A stretch of 64,000 nt of DNA from Verrucomicrobiota bacterium (GTDB lineage Bacteria; Verrucomicrobiota; Verrucomicrobiia; Limisphaerales; JADLHS01). The notes beneath the pieces were generated by a model. It searched no databases. It was not told where the DNA came from and worked only from the letters and a program-made list of their open reading frames with translations. The position numbers and the translations under genes were made by a program. Positions 45,001-53,021 of the stretch are shown here, piece after piece (position 1 is the first letter of the stretch; every line of letters starts with the position of its first letter). The DNA lies in the NCBI GenBank assembly GCA_029573725.1, contig JAKQDQ010000018.1, positions 1 through 64,000 on the forward strand, read 5' to 3'.

Positions 45001-45735
45001 ATGCCGCAATTCAATCAGCCGCTTGGTCAATTCACGTTGCTCCGCGGCAGCACCAGCGGCGGCAGGGCGCAAGACCTGCCCGTGGTCGCGCAGGACGTGC
45101 GCTTCGTGCGCGTGGATATTTTGAGCAACCAGGGCGGCGTCAACTTCCCCGCCACCGGCCAGCCGGAAGACAATGGCTTCGTCGGCCTCGCCGAGGTGCA
45201 GTTCCTCGACGCGAATGGCGGGAAGATTGATGGGGTGAAAATTCATCAAGCGTCCAGCGAACTGGGCGCGCGCGAGCGCCTGGCCCGGCACCTGGTGGAT
45301 GACAGCGGCTTCATCCGGAAGCTTTCCGGCGGCTGGGATGCGCAGGGGCATCCGTTCTACGCCGCCGGCGTGGCGTATCAGCAAAAGTTCAGGGTCGCGA
45401 AACGGGAGGGACGTTACGTGGTCGCACTGCCGCAATGGTTGGGCAGCGTGGCGCAGGTGTCGGTGAACGGCAAACTGGCGGGCTACATTGACGCGCCGCC
45501 CTACGAATGCGACGTGACCAAACCGATCAAGCGCGGCGAGAACACGGTTGTCGTCACCGTCATCGGCACACTGAAGAACACCTTGGGACCGCATCACGGC
45601 CATCCGGCGTTGGGCGCGGCATGGCCGGGCATGTTTCAGCGCGGCCCGAATCCCGGACCGCCGCCCGGCGAGACGTATTCCACCGTGGGTTACGGCTTGT
45701 TTGCGCCGTTCGCGTTGAAGCAAATCACCCGATGA
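42004..45735 (+). CDS. Secreted GH106-like alpha-L-rhamnosidase
   Basis: A 1243-residue exported glycoside hydrolase (signal MKTCRFLPLVWLLGMLVVNP). The N-terminal catalytic part resembles GH106 and related large rhamnosidases (GPLWVWNDLLTDEQIRSTLR; VWVHPRPGLMTPYLSPEWF; IYDENSYPSGFAGG; GSFTDEPELL). A Rossmann-like middle region and C-terminal beta-sandwich domains, including galactose-binding-like modules (VRFVRVDILSNQGGVNFP), follow. It would cut rhamnose from plant or bacterial polysaccharide outside the cell. Its stop overlaps the start of the esterase gene (ATGA), so the two form a degradation pair. The GH106 call is by resemblance; the catalytic residues were not verified. Confidence 0.85.
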   Translation: MKTCRFLPLVWLLGMLVVNPSPISATDFARVKDLFRDPPREYSTGPLWVWNDLLTDEQIRSTLRDLARQQVKQVWVHPRPGLMTPYLSPEWFHLWSVALKEARRLDMNVWIYDENSYPSGFAGGWVPELMPEARGRGLKLTETKTAPQWSDGLIAILRVTGNGAEDVSAKIKAGEALPEGRYFVATLLRAEDRAWTGDHAYVDLLYPGVTEKFLEVTHEAYRKHFGKEFGKRIPGSFTDEPELLPAGGMPWTADLPEQFQKRWGYDLIASLPGLAAEVGDWRRVRHNYYSTLNELFVERWGQPYFNYCASNHLEFTGHYWEHEWPNCGMVPDNMAIAAWEHRPGIDILMNQYAEHTHAQFGNVRSCREISSLGNQLGRRTFVEVYGAGGWDLRFEDMKRIGDWLQVLGVDTLNQHLDYITIRGARKRDHPQSFSYHEPWWDAYHVSAGYFARLTAALCQGEQINRILVIEPTTTAWMYQGHGAKLGVLGDSFAKLLMALEAAQIEYDLGCEDVIKRHGQVRDGKFQVGQRGYDVVVLPPHTENLDERVVDLGEEFLNAGGQVVCLGEPPSRVSGRESGRVREGVSEAGWTTATAEAAPQLLQRWNRTNEFQILRASGDRGILFHLRRQLADGELLFLVNTSSEFPSTGEFVSARKGVEQLDLYSAEVKPYPFANLGLFVKAGFKLPPCGSLLVFLSNQPLKPVAAPNESVTAIPPSDAIVARRVGPNVLTLDYVDITAGGETRSDLYFYQANQFAFQKNGLERNPWDSAVQFKDRLLTKSFPANSGFTASYKFTIEGAVPPDLAIVIERPDLYTITCNGQPLKTPAYTPAKVWQSKRTTYAEGTVLRPSPEFKDWWLDKAFGKIPLASVARTGENVVTLTAAPFTIYHELESAYVLGEFTLKPAQQGFVITPDQPLQIQTPTTVVSRTHGVNPDQTMWLSGGIGFAPGTEDRAPFVVFDLGGARDLSALRIWNYCEANVRDLTARGAKEIRLSGATDAAMPQFNQPLGQFTLLRGSTSGGRAQDLPVVAQDVRFVRVDILSNQGGVNFPATGQPEDNGFVGLAEVQFLDANGGKIDGVKIHQASSELGARERLARHLVDDSGFIRKLSGGWDAQGHPFYAAGVAYQQKFRVAKREGRYVVALPQWLGSVAQVSVNGKLAGYIDAPPYECDVTKPIKRGENTVVVTVIGTLKNTLGPHHGHPALGAAWPGMFQRGPNPGPPPGETYSTVGYGLFAPFALKQITR

Positions 45736-47795
45736 GGCGGATGACGGAGGCCTCCACGCGGTTGTTCGTCCGGCGGAAGGGGCGCTGGTTCGCGGCGATG
45801 AGGCGGACGGCCGCGGCGGGCGTCCTCCTCGCCACCGCTGCGACGGCGGCACCGCCGGTTCTCCCCGGGGACCGCATGTTGTCCGCGTACTTCCGCCACG
45901 AGACCGCCGTGCTGGCGGAACGCTGCCTGGCCGATATCCAGTCGCTGGAGGACTGGGTCGCCAGGCGCGCCAAATATCGTCGGCAGTTGCAGGAGATGCT
46001 CGGGTTATGGCCGTTGCCCGAACGCACGGACTTGAAGCCGGTCGTCACCGGCAGGATCGAGCACGCCGAATTCACGGTGGAAAAACTGCATTTTCAGGCA
46101 TCGCCGCAACTTTACGTGACCGCGAATTTGTACCGGCCAAAACAAGTGCCGCAGCCGGTGCCGGCGATTCTCTATGTTTGTGGACATTCCCGGCAGACCG
46201 GCAAGGGGGTCAGTTACGGGAACAAAACCGGATATCAACATCACGGGGCGTGGTTTGCCCGGAACGGTTACGTATGTCTGATGATTGACACGGTGCAACT
46301 GGGCGAGATTGAGGGACTGCACCACGGCACCTATCGCGAAGGCCTGTGGTGGTGGAATTCGCGGGGCTACACGCCGGCGGGCGTGGAGGCGTGGTTCGGC
46401 ATCCGGGCGCTGGATTACCTCTGTACCCGTCCCGAGGTGGACGTCGAACGCATCGGCCTGACCGGGCGTTCGGGCGGCGGTTCGTACACCTGGACGGTGG
46501 CGGCACTGGACGATCGGGTGAAGGTGGCCGCGCCGGTGGCCGGCATCACCGACCTGCACAACCAGGTGGTGGATGGCTGCGTGGCGGGGCATTGCGATTG
46601 CATGTTTTTCGTGAACACGTATCGGTGGGATTTCCCCCAACTGGCCGCGCTCATCGCGCCGCGTCCGTTGCTCATCGGCAACACGGACAAGGACGGCATC
46701 TTTCCGCTGGATGGCGTGGTGCGTTTGCATGAAAAGGTGCGCCGCATTTATCGCCTGCACGGGGCGGAAAACAATCTGGGGCTGCTGATTACCGAAGGGC
46801 CGCATCAAGACACCCAGGATTTGCAGGTGCCGGTCTTCCGCTGGTTCAATCGTTTTTTAAAACATGAACAACCGCTGATCGAGATGGCAGCGAAAAAGTT
46901 TTTCGAGCCGGAACAACTCCGAGTGTTTGATCAACTGCCCGCCGACCAGATCAACACCGGGATCCATTTCCGCTTCGTTCCGAAAGCCCGGCCGCCGGCG
47001 GACGCGGCCGCGGAGCCCCCGCGGGAGGCCCTGCTGGCGACGCTGCAAGCAAAGACGTTTGCAGGCTGGCCGCAGGAGAATCCGCCGCTGGCGGCGGAGG
47101 GCCCCGGTCCGGTGGTGCGTGAGGGTCTGCGCTTCAGCCGGTGGGAGTTCACCAGCCAGCCCGGGGTGCGCCTGCGTTTGTACGTGCTGGAGCCGGAGGG
47201 CGGGGCCGCGGCGGGCGGCGCCGTTCACTTGAACGTGCTGGATGCCGTGGGCTGGTCGAACTGGCTGGGTGCGGTACGGACGGGGTTCGGCGCGCAATTG
47301 GTGGATGAATTATCGCTGCCGCATGCGGCGGCGGCGCAAACGGAAGCCTTCGCGCGGTTGAAGGCGCGCGTGGTGCAGAGCGCCGATCATGGGGGACAGG
47401 CGTACTTCGCGCCGCGTGGCGTGGGTGGATCTGCCTGGTCCGGTGATGCGGGACAGCAAACCCAGATCCGTCGTCGCTTCATGCTCCTGGGACAGACCCT
47501 GGAGGGGATGCGCGTGTGGGACATCCGCCGCGCAGTGCAGGCCCTCCGCGCGGTGAACGGAGATTCTCCCATCCGGGTAACGCTGCAGGCGGATGGGCCG
47601 ATGGCGATGAATGCGGGCTGGGCCGCGCTGTTTGAACCGGAGGTGCGCCTGGCCTCCACCAACGCGATGTCGGCGTTGACGGAGTTTACCGCGCCGGATT
47701 ACTTGAACCTCTACAAGGTGATGGATTTTCCCCGGGTCATGGAATGGCTGGGCGGCGCTCACGCGCCAGACCGGGCCCACGCGACAGCGCCATGA
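45732..47795 (+). CDS. Exported acetylxylan-esterase-like alpha/beta hydrolase
   Basis: A 687-residue protein with an N-terminal hydrophobic segment (TAAAGVLLATAATAAPPVLP). The hydrolase domain has the oxyanion region VPAILYVCGHSRQTGKGVSY, nucleophile GLTGRSGGGSY, a probable Asp in GNTDKDGIFPLD and a His in ITEGPHQDTQD. The C-terminal 300 residues form a second module of unknown role. It probably removes acetyl groups from rhamnose-containing polysaccharide alongside the GH106-like enzyme. The start at 45732 overlaps the rhamnosidase stop; longer upstream frames are not supported. Confidence 0.85.
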   Translation: MRRMTEASTRLFVRRKGRWFAAMRRTAAAGVLLATAATAAPPVLPGDRMLSAYFRHETAVLAERCLADIQSLEDWVARRAKYRRQLQEMLGLWPLPERTDLKPVVTGRIEHAEFTVEKLHFQASPQLYVTANLYRPKQVPQPVPAILYVCGHSRQTGKGVSYGNKTGYQHHGAWFARNGYVCLMIDTVQLGEIEGLHHGTYREGLWWWNSRGYTPAGVEAWFGIRALDYLCTRPEVDVERIGLTGRSGGGSYTWTVAALDDRVKVAAPVAGITDLHNQVVDGCVAGHCDCMFFVNTYRWDFPQLAALIAPRPLLIGNTDKDGIFPLDGVVRLHEKVRRIYRLHGAENNLGLLITEGPHQDTQDLQVPVFRWFNRFLKHEQPLIEMAAKKFFEPEQLRVFDQLPADQINTGIHFRFVPKARPPADAAAEPPREALLATLQAKTFAGWPQENPPLAAEGPGPVVREGLRFSRWEFTSQPGVRLRLYVLEPEGGAAAGGAVHLNVLDAVGWSNWLGAVRTGFGAQLVDELSLPHAAAAQTEAFARLKARVVQSADHGGQAYFAPRGVGGSAWSGDAGQQTQIRRRFMLLGQTLEGMRVWDIRRAVQALRAVNGDSPIRVTLQADGPMAMNAGWAALFEPEVRLASTNAMSALTEFTAPDYLNLYKVMDFPRVMEWLGGAHAPDRAHATAP

Positions 47796-48020
47796 GCGCA
47801 GTGCGGAGGACGCTCCGCCCGGGATGCCGGTTTGCGGGCTCCGGAAACGCGTTTCTTCGCCTGCGATCCGGCCCCGGGTCAGGCGGCATTGGAACCCGGC
47901 CTTGCCGGGATGGTCGCCGGCAGCCGGCGCCGTGCCGGTCCCGGCGCTGCCACCGTTGCGGCCCGGCCCCGGGCGCGTTCTTGCTCTGCGCCAGACGGCT
48001 TGGCAAGATGCGCGCGCAAC

Positions 48021-49193
48021 ATGCGGGAATCTTTGCGCGTTTGGGCGGAAGCCGTTGAAACTTTTGTCCTCGAAGTCATTTTCGAGGAACGCCAGGGTAA
48101 ACGGGCGACGGTGGTGCGCGGTTTGTTGTTCCTCGCGTCCAAACTGTTTGCCGTGGCGGTGAAGTTCCGCCGCCTGCTGTACAACGCGCGCATTTTGCGG
48201 GATACGACCCTGGGGGTGCAGGTGATTGCGGTGGGAAACCTCACGGTGGGGGGCACGGGGAAAACGCCGGTCGTTGAAAAATTTGCGCGTGAACTGCAGG
48301 ATGCCGGCCGCAACGTGGCGATCTTGTCCCGCGGCTATCGATCCAAACCGTCGCCGTTGCACCAGTCGCTGCTGGACCGGATTCTGTTCCGCCGCGATTC
48401 GACTCCGCCACGGGTGGTTTCGGATGGGAAATCGTTGCTGCTCGATTCCGAGATGGCGGGGGACGAGCCGCACATGCTGGCGTCCAATTTGAAGGACGTG
48501 GTGGTGCTGGTGGACAAGGACCGGGTGAAGAGCGGGCGGTACGCGATCGAGCGGTTTGGCTGCGACACGCTGCTGTTGGATGACGGATTCCAGTACTGGC
48601 GGCTGCGGGGGCGGCGGCACGATGTGGTGCTGATTGACGGCCAGCAGCCGTTCGGCAACGAATATCTGCTGCCCCGCGGCACGCTGCGCGAGCCCGCGTC
48701 GCATCTGGCGCGCGCCCACACCATTTTCATCACCAAGAGCGATGGAAAAACGGAGGCACTGCGGCAGCGGATCGAGGTCCTGAATCCCGAAGCGCCCATC
48801 ATCGAGTGCGTACACCGGCCAATGTATCTCGAAGACGTGTTCAGCGGAGAACGCGCCACGCTGGACCTGATCAAGGGGCGCAAGGTGGCTTCGTTGAGCG
48901 GCATCGCGCAACCGGAAAGCTTCGAGCAAAGCCTGACGCGGCTGGGGGCGGAGGTGGTTTACTCGAAACGGTTTGCGGATCATCACCGTTTCACCCAGCA
49001 GGAGGTGCTCAACACCATCAACCGCAGCAAGAAGCGGCAGGCGGAAATCATTGTCACCACCCAAAAGGACGCCGTGCGCTTTCCGAAATTGAACCGCCGG
49101 GACCTGCCCATTTTTTTCATGCGCGTTGAGATTAACATTGTGAGCGGCGCCGATGATTTCCGCGATTGTGTGCGCCGCATCTGCTTCCGGTGA
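48021..49193 (+). CDS. lpxK: Tetraacyldisaccharide 4'-kinase LpxK
   Basis: A 390-residue inner-membrane-associated kinase that phosphorylates lipid A at the 4' position. The P-loop is [20 protein letters not shown], followed by [36 protein letters not shown] and [20 protein letters not shown], all family hallmarks. I chose the ATG at 48021, which leaves the helix [20 protein letters not shown] as the N-terminus; the open frame continues upstream, but the Arg/Pro/Ala-rich extension is not LpxK-like. The stop lies 2 bp before the acyltransferase start. Confidence 0.93.
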   Translation: MRESLRVWAEAVETFVLEVIFEERQGKRATVVRGLLFLASKLFAVAVKFRRLLYNARILRDTTLGVQVIAVGNLTVGGTGKTPVVEKFARELQDAGRNVAILSRGYRSKPSPLHQSLLDRILFRRDSTPPRVVSDGKSLLLDSEMAGDEPHMLASNLKDVVVLVDKDRVKSGRYAIERFGCDTLLLDDGFQYWRLRGRRHDVVLIDGQQPFGNEYLLPRGTLREPASHLARAHTIFITKSDGKTEALRQRIEVLNPEAPIIECVHRPMYLEDVFSGERATLDLIKGRKVASLSGIAQPESFEQSLTRLGAEVVYSKRFADHHRFTQQEVLNTINRSKKRQAEIIVTTQKDAVRFPKLNRRDLPIFFMRVEINIVSGADDFRDCVRRICFR

Positions 49194-49195
49194 GC

Positions 49196-50107
49196 ATGGA
49201 CGGGCTGATTTACTGGCTGGCCAGGATTTTCGTGACGCTGGTGCAGGCGCTGCCCTTGCGGGGCGTGGCGCGGCTGGGGCGTTGGGGCGGGGCGGTGGCG
49301 TTTCGTCTGGATGGACGACATCGCGCCGTGGCGATCCGCAACCTGACGCGGTGCTTCCCGGAGAAACCGCCGCTGGAGATTCGTGAACTCGCCCGGGAAA
49401 ACTTCCGGCGTTTGGGGGAAAATTATCTGGGCGCGCTCAAGACGGCTTCGATGACGGCTGGAGAATTGGGACCACATTTCCGTTTCAACGGGGCGGAGAA
49501 ACTGCTCGCTCCCGGCGCGACCAACGCGGGCCCGCCGCGCAGCCGGGTGGTGGCCATCGGGCATTTTGGCAACTTTGAATTGTACGCCCGCTTTGGGCAG
49601 TTTGTGCCGCAGTTCCAATGCGCGACCACCTATCGGGCATTGCGGCAGCCGGGACTGAATCGTTTGCTGCAGGAATTGCGGGAGCGTTCGGGATGCCGGT
49701 TTTTCGAGCGGCGCACCGAGGCGGAGCTGTTGAAAACCAGCATGCGGGAGGCGGGGCTCATTTTGGGGCTGCTGGCGGATCAACATTCCTCGCTGGGTTC
49801 GGTGCGGTTGCCGTTCTTTGGGCACGAATGTTCCACCAACGCGGCGGCAGCGGTGTTTGCCCTGCGTTACGAGTGCCCGCTGCACACGGCCGTCTGCTAC
49901 CGCACGGCATTGGCGGAGTGGCAGGTGGAGATCGGGCCGGAGATCCCCACCCGCCGCAACGGGCAGCCGCGCGCCGTGGCGGAGATCATGGCCGAGGTGA
50001 ACCGCGCTTTTGAGGCGGCCATCCGGCGGGATCCGGCGAACTGGTTCTGGGTGCATAACCGCTGGAAGCCGGTCAAGGGCGCGGGCTTGCGGATGGGGCG
50101 CTCCTGA
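49196..50107 (+). CDS. Lipid A biosynthesis acyltransferase (LpxL/HtrB family)
   Basis: A 303-residue acyltransferase that adds a secondary acyl chain to Kdo-lipid A. It has an N-terminal membrane segment (MDGLIYWLARIFVTLVQALP), then the HX4E catalytic motif in VVAIGHFGNFELYAR, FFERRTEAELL, and GLLADQHSSLGSVRLPFFGH, as in LpxL/LpxM. The C-terminal block WFWVHNRWKP is typical. The start at 49196, just after the lpxK stop, suits an lpxK-lpxL operon. Confidence 0.9.
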   Translation: MDGLIYWLARIFVTLVQALPLRGVARLGRWGGAVAFRLDGRHRAVAIRNLTRCFPEKPPLEIRELARENFRRLGENYLGALKTASMTAGELGPHFRFNGAEKLLAPGATNAGPPRSRVVAIGHFGNFELYARFGQFVPQFQCATTYRALRQPGLNRLLQELRERSGCRFFERRTEAELLKTSMREAGLILGLLADQHSSLGSVRLPFFGHECSTNAAAAVFALRYECPLHTAVCYRTALAEWQVEIGPEIPTRRNGQPRAVAEIMAEVNRAFEAAIRRDPANWFWVHNRWKPVKGAGLRMGRS

Positions 50108-50153
50108 TGTTTTCAACTTTGAACTTCACTTCCGGAATTGATACTTTTGCCGC

Positions 50154-52808
50154 ATGGCACGGAAGGATGCAACGGGAGCGCACAATGGTTGGGCGGATTT
50201 TATCGGCCTGGGTTTGCTGGCCGCCGCGGTGCTGTTGTTGCTGGCGCAATGGTCGTTTGATCGTGGCGACATCAGCGCCCTGGTGAATCCGCCCAACAAG
50301 CCGTTGCACAACTGGATTGGTTCGGCAGGAGCGCATGTGGCGTGGGTGTTCTTTTTGCTGTTTGGCCTCACGGCGTACCTGGTGCCGGCGCTCTTCCTGA
50401 TTTTCGGACTGGGACACCTGTTCAACTTCATGGGGTACCTCCGGGAGCGTTCCAAATGGAGCGCTTTCTGGGCGGTCATGCTGCTGGTCTCGCTGACGGG
50501 GCTGTTGCACATCCTCCATGATTCGGGGATGACTGGACAGGTGCCCGAACGCCTGGGTTCGCAGTGGGCCGGAGGCTGGCTGGGGTGGTTGACCTTTGAA
50601 TACTTGTTTTGGATGGCGGGCAAGGTGGGCGCAATCATCCTGTATCTGACCCTGGCGTTGTTTGGGGTGCTGTTCCTGACCAATTTCCGTCTGGGCGCAT
50701 GGTTGCAGACCTGGGCGGCGGAGCAGACCATGCCGTTTGCCAAAGCCGGCGCCAATTCCGCCGAGGCAGCGTTGGAGCGCCGGGCGCGTGATTTGGAACG
50801 CAAGAAGCGCGACCTCGAGGCGGAGGTGGCCAAAACCATAACCGCCACCAGCGGCGGGACCGAACACGGATTGGGTCCCGACCTGCGCCCGGTGCCGGAA
50901 CCCACGGTGCGGGATCTGAGCGTGCCGCAAGTCAAGGGACGCGGGAAGAAAACCGAAAAAACTGAACCCACTAAGGAAATTGAGCCTGCGGACGAAGGTG
51001 AGGTGATTTCCGCCGCCGAAGTCAAGGCCGCCGCCAGCGCGGCCAATTCCAGCGAGGTCAAGACGGAAGCGAAGCAGGAAGGCGACGGCAGGCCGGGGCC
51101 GGCCGATCCGGCGGATGCAGCCGGCACTCAAGCCACCGAAACAAAACCGGAACCCAAAATCCACATCACCCACGGCCCCCAGGGCCGCGCCCGCGCGCGT
51201 CGCAAACCAATCACCGTCGCCGCAACGCCGTTGATCGGGAATTACCAGCTGCCCTCATTGGATTTTCTGCACCTGCCCGACCTCACGGTCAAGCCGACGG
51301 AATCCAAGGAGGAATTACTGGCCAACGCACGGCTGATGCAGCAAACCCTCGCGCAGTTTGACATCCCGGTTGAACTGGGGGACATCACCAAGGGGCCGAC
51401 CATTACCCGTTACGAACTGCATCCGGCCCCGGGGGTGAAGCTGGAAAAGATCACCGGGTTGGCCAACAATATCGCCGCGGCATTAAAAGCGGAACGGATC
51501 AACATTCTGGCGCCGATTCCCGGCAAAAGCTCGGTGGGCGTGGAAGTGCCGAACACGGTGAAAACCAAGGTCATCGTGCGGGATTTGTTCGAGACCGATG
51601 AATGGCGCAATACCAAGGCGAAAATTCCCGTGGCGCTTGGCAAGGACGTTTACGGGCATCCGATCATCGCGGATCTGGCGGAGATGCCGCATTGTCTCAT
51701 CGCCGGCAGCACGGGCTCCGGCAAATCCGTCTGCATCAATGCGATCATCGCCTCCCTGCTGTACCGCTTCACCCCGGATCAGATGCGTTTCGTGATGATT
51801 GATCCGAAGGTGGTGGAATTGCAGCAATACAACGTGCTGCCGCATCTGGTCGTGCCGGTGGTGACGGATCCCAAGAAGGTGATTCTGGCGCTGCGCTGGG
51901 TGGTGAGCGAGATGGAAAAGCGATACCAGATTTTTGCGCGGGTGGGCGTGCGCAACATTGCCACGTTCAATGCGCGGCCCCGGCACAAACCCCTGCCGGA
52001 ACGGGAGCCGGAGTTGCCGCTGACCAGCAAGAAGGAAAAGGTGGAACCGGGCGCGGAAGGCTTTGCCGTGGAGGTGGACGAGGAAATCGTCGTGCCCCGC
52101 GAGGAGGACATCGTCATTCCCGAGAAGTTAAGCTACATCGTGGTGATCATTGACGAGCTGGCGGATTTGATGCTGGTGGCGCCCGCCGATGTGGAGATGG
52201 CGATTGCGCGCATCACCCAAATGGCGCGCGCGGCGGGCATCCATTGCATTGTGGCGACGCAACGGCCGTCGGTGGACGTCATCACGGGCGTGATCAAGGC
52301 CAACATACCCGCGCGCATTGCGTTTCAAGTCGCGGCCAAGGTGGATTCCCGCACCATTCTCGACGCCATGGGTGCGGACAAGCTGCTCGGCAAGGGGGAC
52401 ATGCTGTACCTGCCTCCGGGTTCGGCCAAATTGATCCGTGCCCAGGGCGCGCTGATCACCGACCAGGAGATTCAGAACGTCGTGGATTTCATCGCCAAAC
52501 AGGCCAAGCCCAGTTATGAGATGGAAATCCACCAACAGCTGTCCCGGCCCACGCCGGCGGCCAGCGAGAGCGGCATTGACGAGGATGAGGAGATCATCCA
52601 GGACTGCATCGAAGTCATCCGCAGCGAACAAAAAGCGAGCGTCTCCCTGTTGCAGCGGCGGTTGCGGCTCGGCTACGGCCGCGCGGCCCGCATCATGGAT
52701 GAACTTGAAAACCGCGGCATCGTGGGGCCGAGCAAGGGTGCGGAGCCGCGGGATATTCTGATTGATCTGGACGTGCCGGCGGAAACGGAAGATCCCGCGC
52801 CTCATTGA
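50154..52808 (+). CDS. ftsK: DNA translocase FtsK/SpoIIIE
   Basis: An 884-residue chromosome-segregation translocase. It has four or more N-terminal membrane segments (FIGLGLLAAAVLLLLAQWSF; HVAWVFFLLFGLTAYLVPAL), a charged linker (about 215-380), and an AAA+ motor. Walker A is GSTGSGKSV (residues 518-526) and Walker B lies in SYIVVIIDELADLM. The motor contains an insertion between the two boxes (about residues 610-655, EREPELPLTSKKEKVEP and EEIVVPREEDIVIP). The C-terminal gamma winged helix (LLQRRLRLGYGRAARIMDEL) reads KOPS-like sites. The protein moves DNA at the septum. Confidence 0.94.
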   Translation: MARKDATGAHNGWADFIGLGLLAAAVLLLLAQWSFDRGDISALVNPPNKPLHNWIGSAGAHVAWVFFLLFGLTAYLVPALFLIFGLGHLFNFMGYLRERSKWSAFWAVMLLVSLTGLLHILHDSGMTGQVPERLGSQWAGGWLGWLTFEYLFWMAGKVGAIILYLTLALFGVLFLTNFRLGAWLQTWAAEQTMPFAKAGANSAEAALERRARDLERKKRDLEAEVAKTITATSGGTEHGLGPDLRPVPEPTVRDLSVPQVKGRGKKTEKTEPTKEIEPADEGEVISAAEVKAAASAANSSEVKTEAKQEGDGRPGPADPADAAGTQATETKPEPKIHITHGPQGRARARRKPITVAATPLIGNYQLPSLDFLHLPDLTVKPTESKEELLANARLMQQTLAQFDIPVELGDITKGPTITRYELHPAPGVKLEKITGLANNIAAALKAERINILAPIPGKSSVGVEVPNTVKTKVIVRDLFETDEWRNTKAKIPVALGKDVYGHPIIADLAEMPHCLIAGSTGSGKSVCINAIIASLLYRFTPDQMRFVMIDPKVVELQQYNVLPHLVVPVVTDPKKVILALRWVVSEMEKRYQIFARVGVRNIATFNARPRHKPLPEREPELPLTSKKEKVEPGAEGFAVEVDEEIVVPREEDIVIPEKLSYIVVIIDELADLMLVAPADVEMAIARITQMARAAGIHCIVATQRPSVDVITGVIKANIPARIAFQVAAKVDSRTILDAMGADKLLGKGDMLYLPPGSAKLIRAQGALITDQEIQNVVDFIAKQAKPSYEMEIHQQLSRPTPAASESGIDEDEEIIQDCIEVIRSEQKASVSLLQRRLRLGYGRAARIMDELENRGIVGPSKGAEPRDILIDLDVPAETEDPAPH

Positions 52809-53021
52809 GGTCCGGCGAACGCCCGCGTCGCGGTTTCGCGGGCCCCGCCCTTCCTGGGCGCGGCCAGGGCGCGGCCGGACGAACCACCCCCCGCTGGCAG
52901 CGGGAAAATCGGGGTTCGGAAAATCTTTTCTGTTTGACCGTGGCCGGGATTTGAATTAACACTCGCCCGCTTCCATGACGTCCCGGAACGGGACGACACG
53001 GAGCACCCAGTAGCGAAACGC
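52809..53021. other. Gap between ftsK and pilM
   Basis: Very GC-rich 210 bases (GGGCGCGGCCAGGGCGCGGC) with several overlapping hairpin possibilities but no T-run. A promoter for the pilM operon is expected here; none is obvious. Confidence 0.35.
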
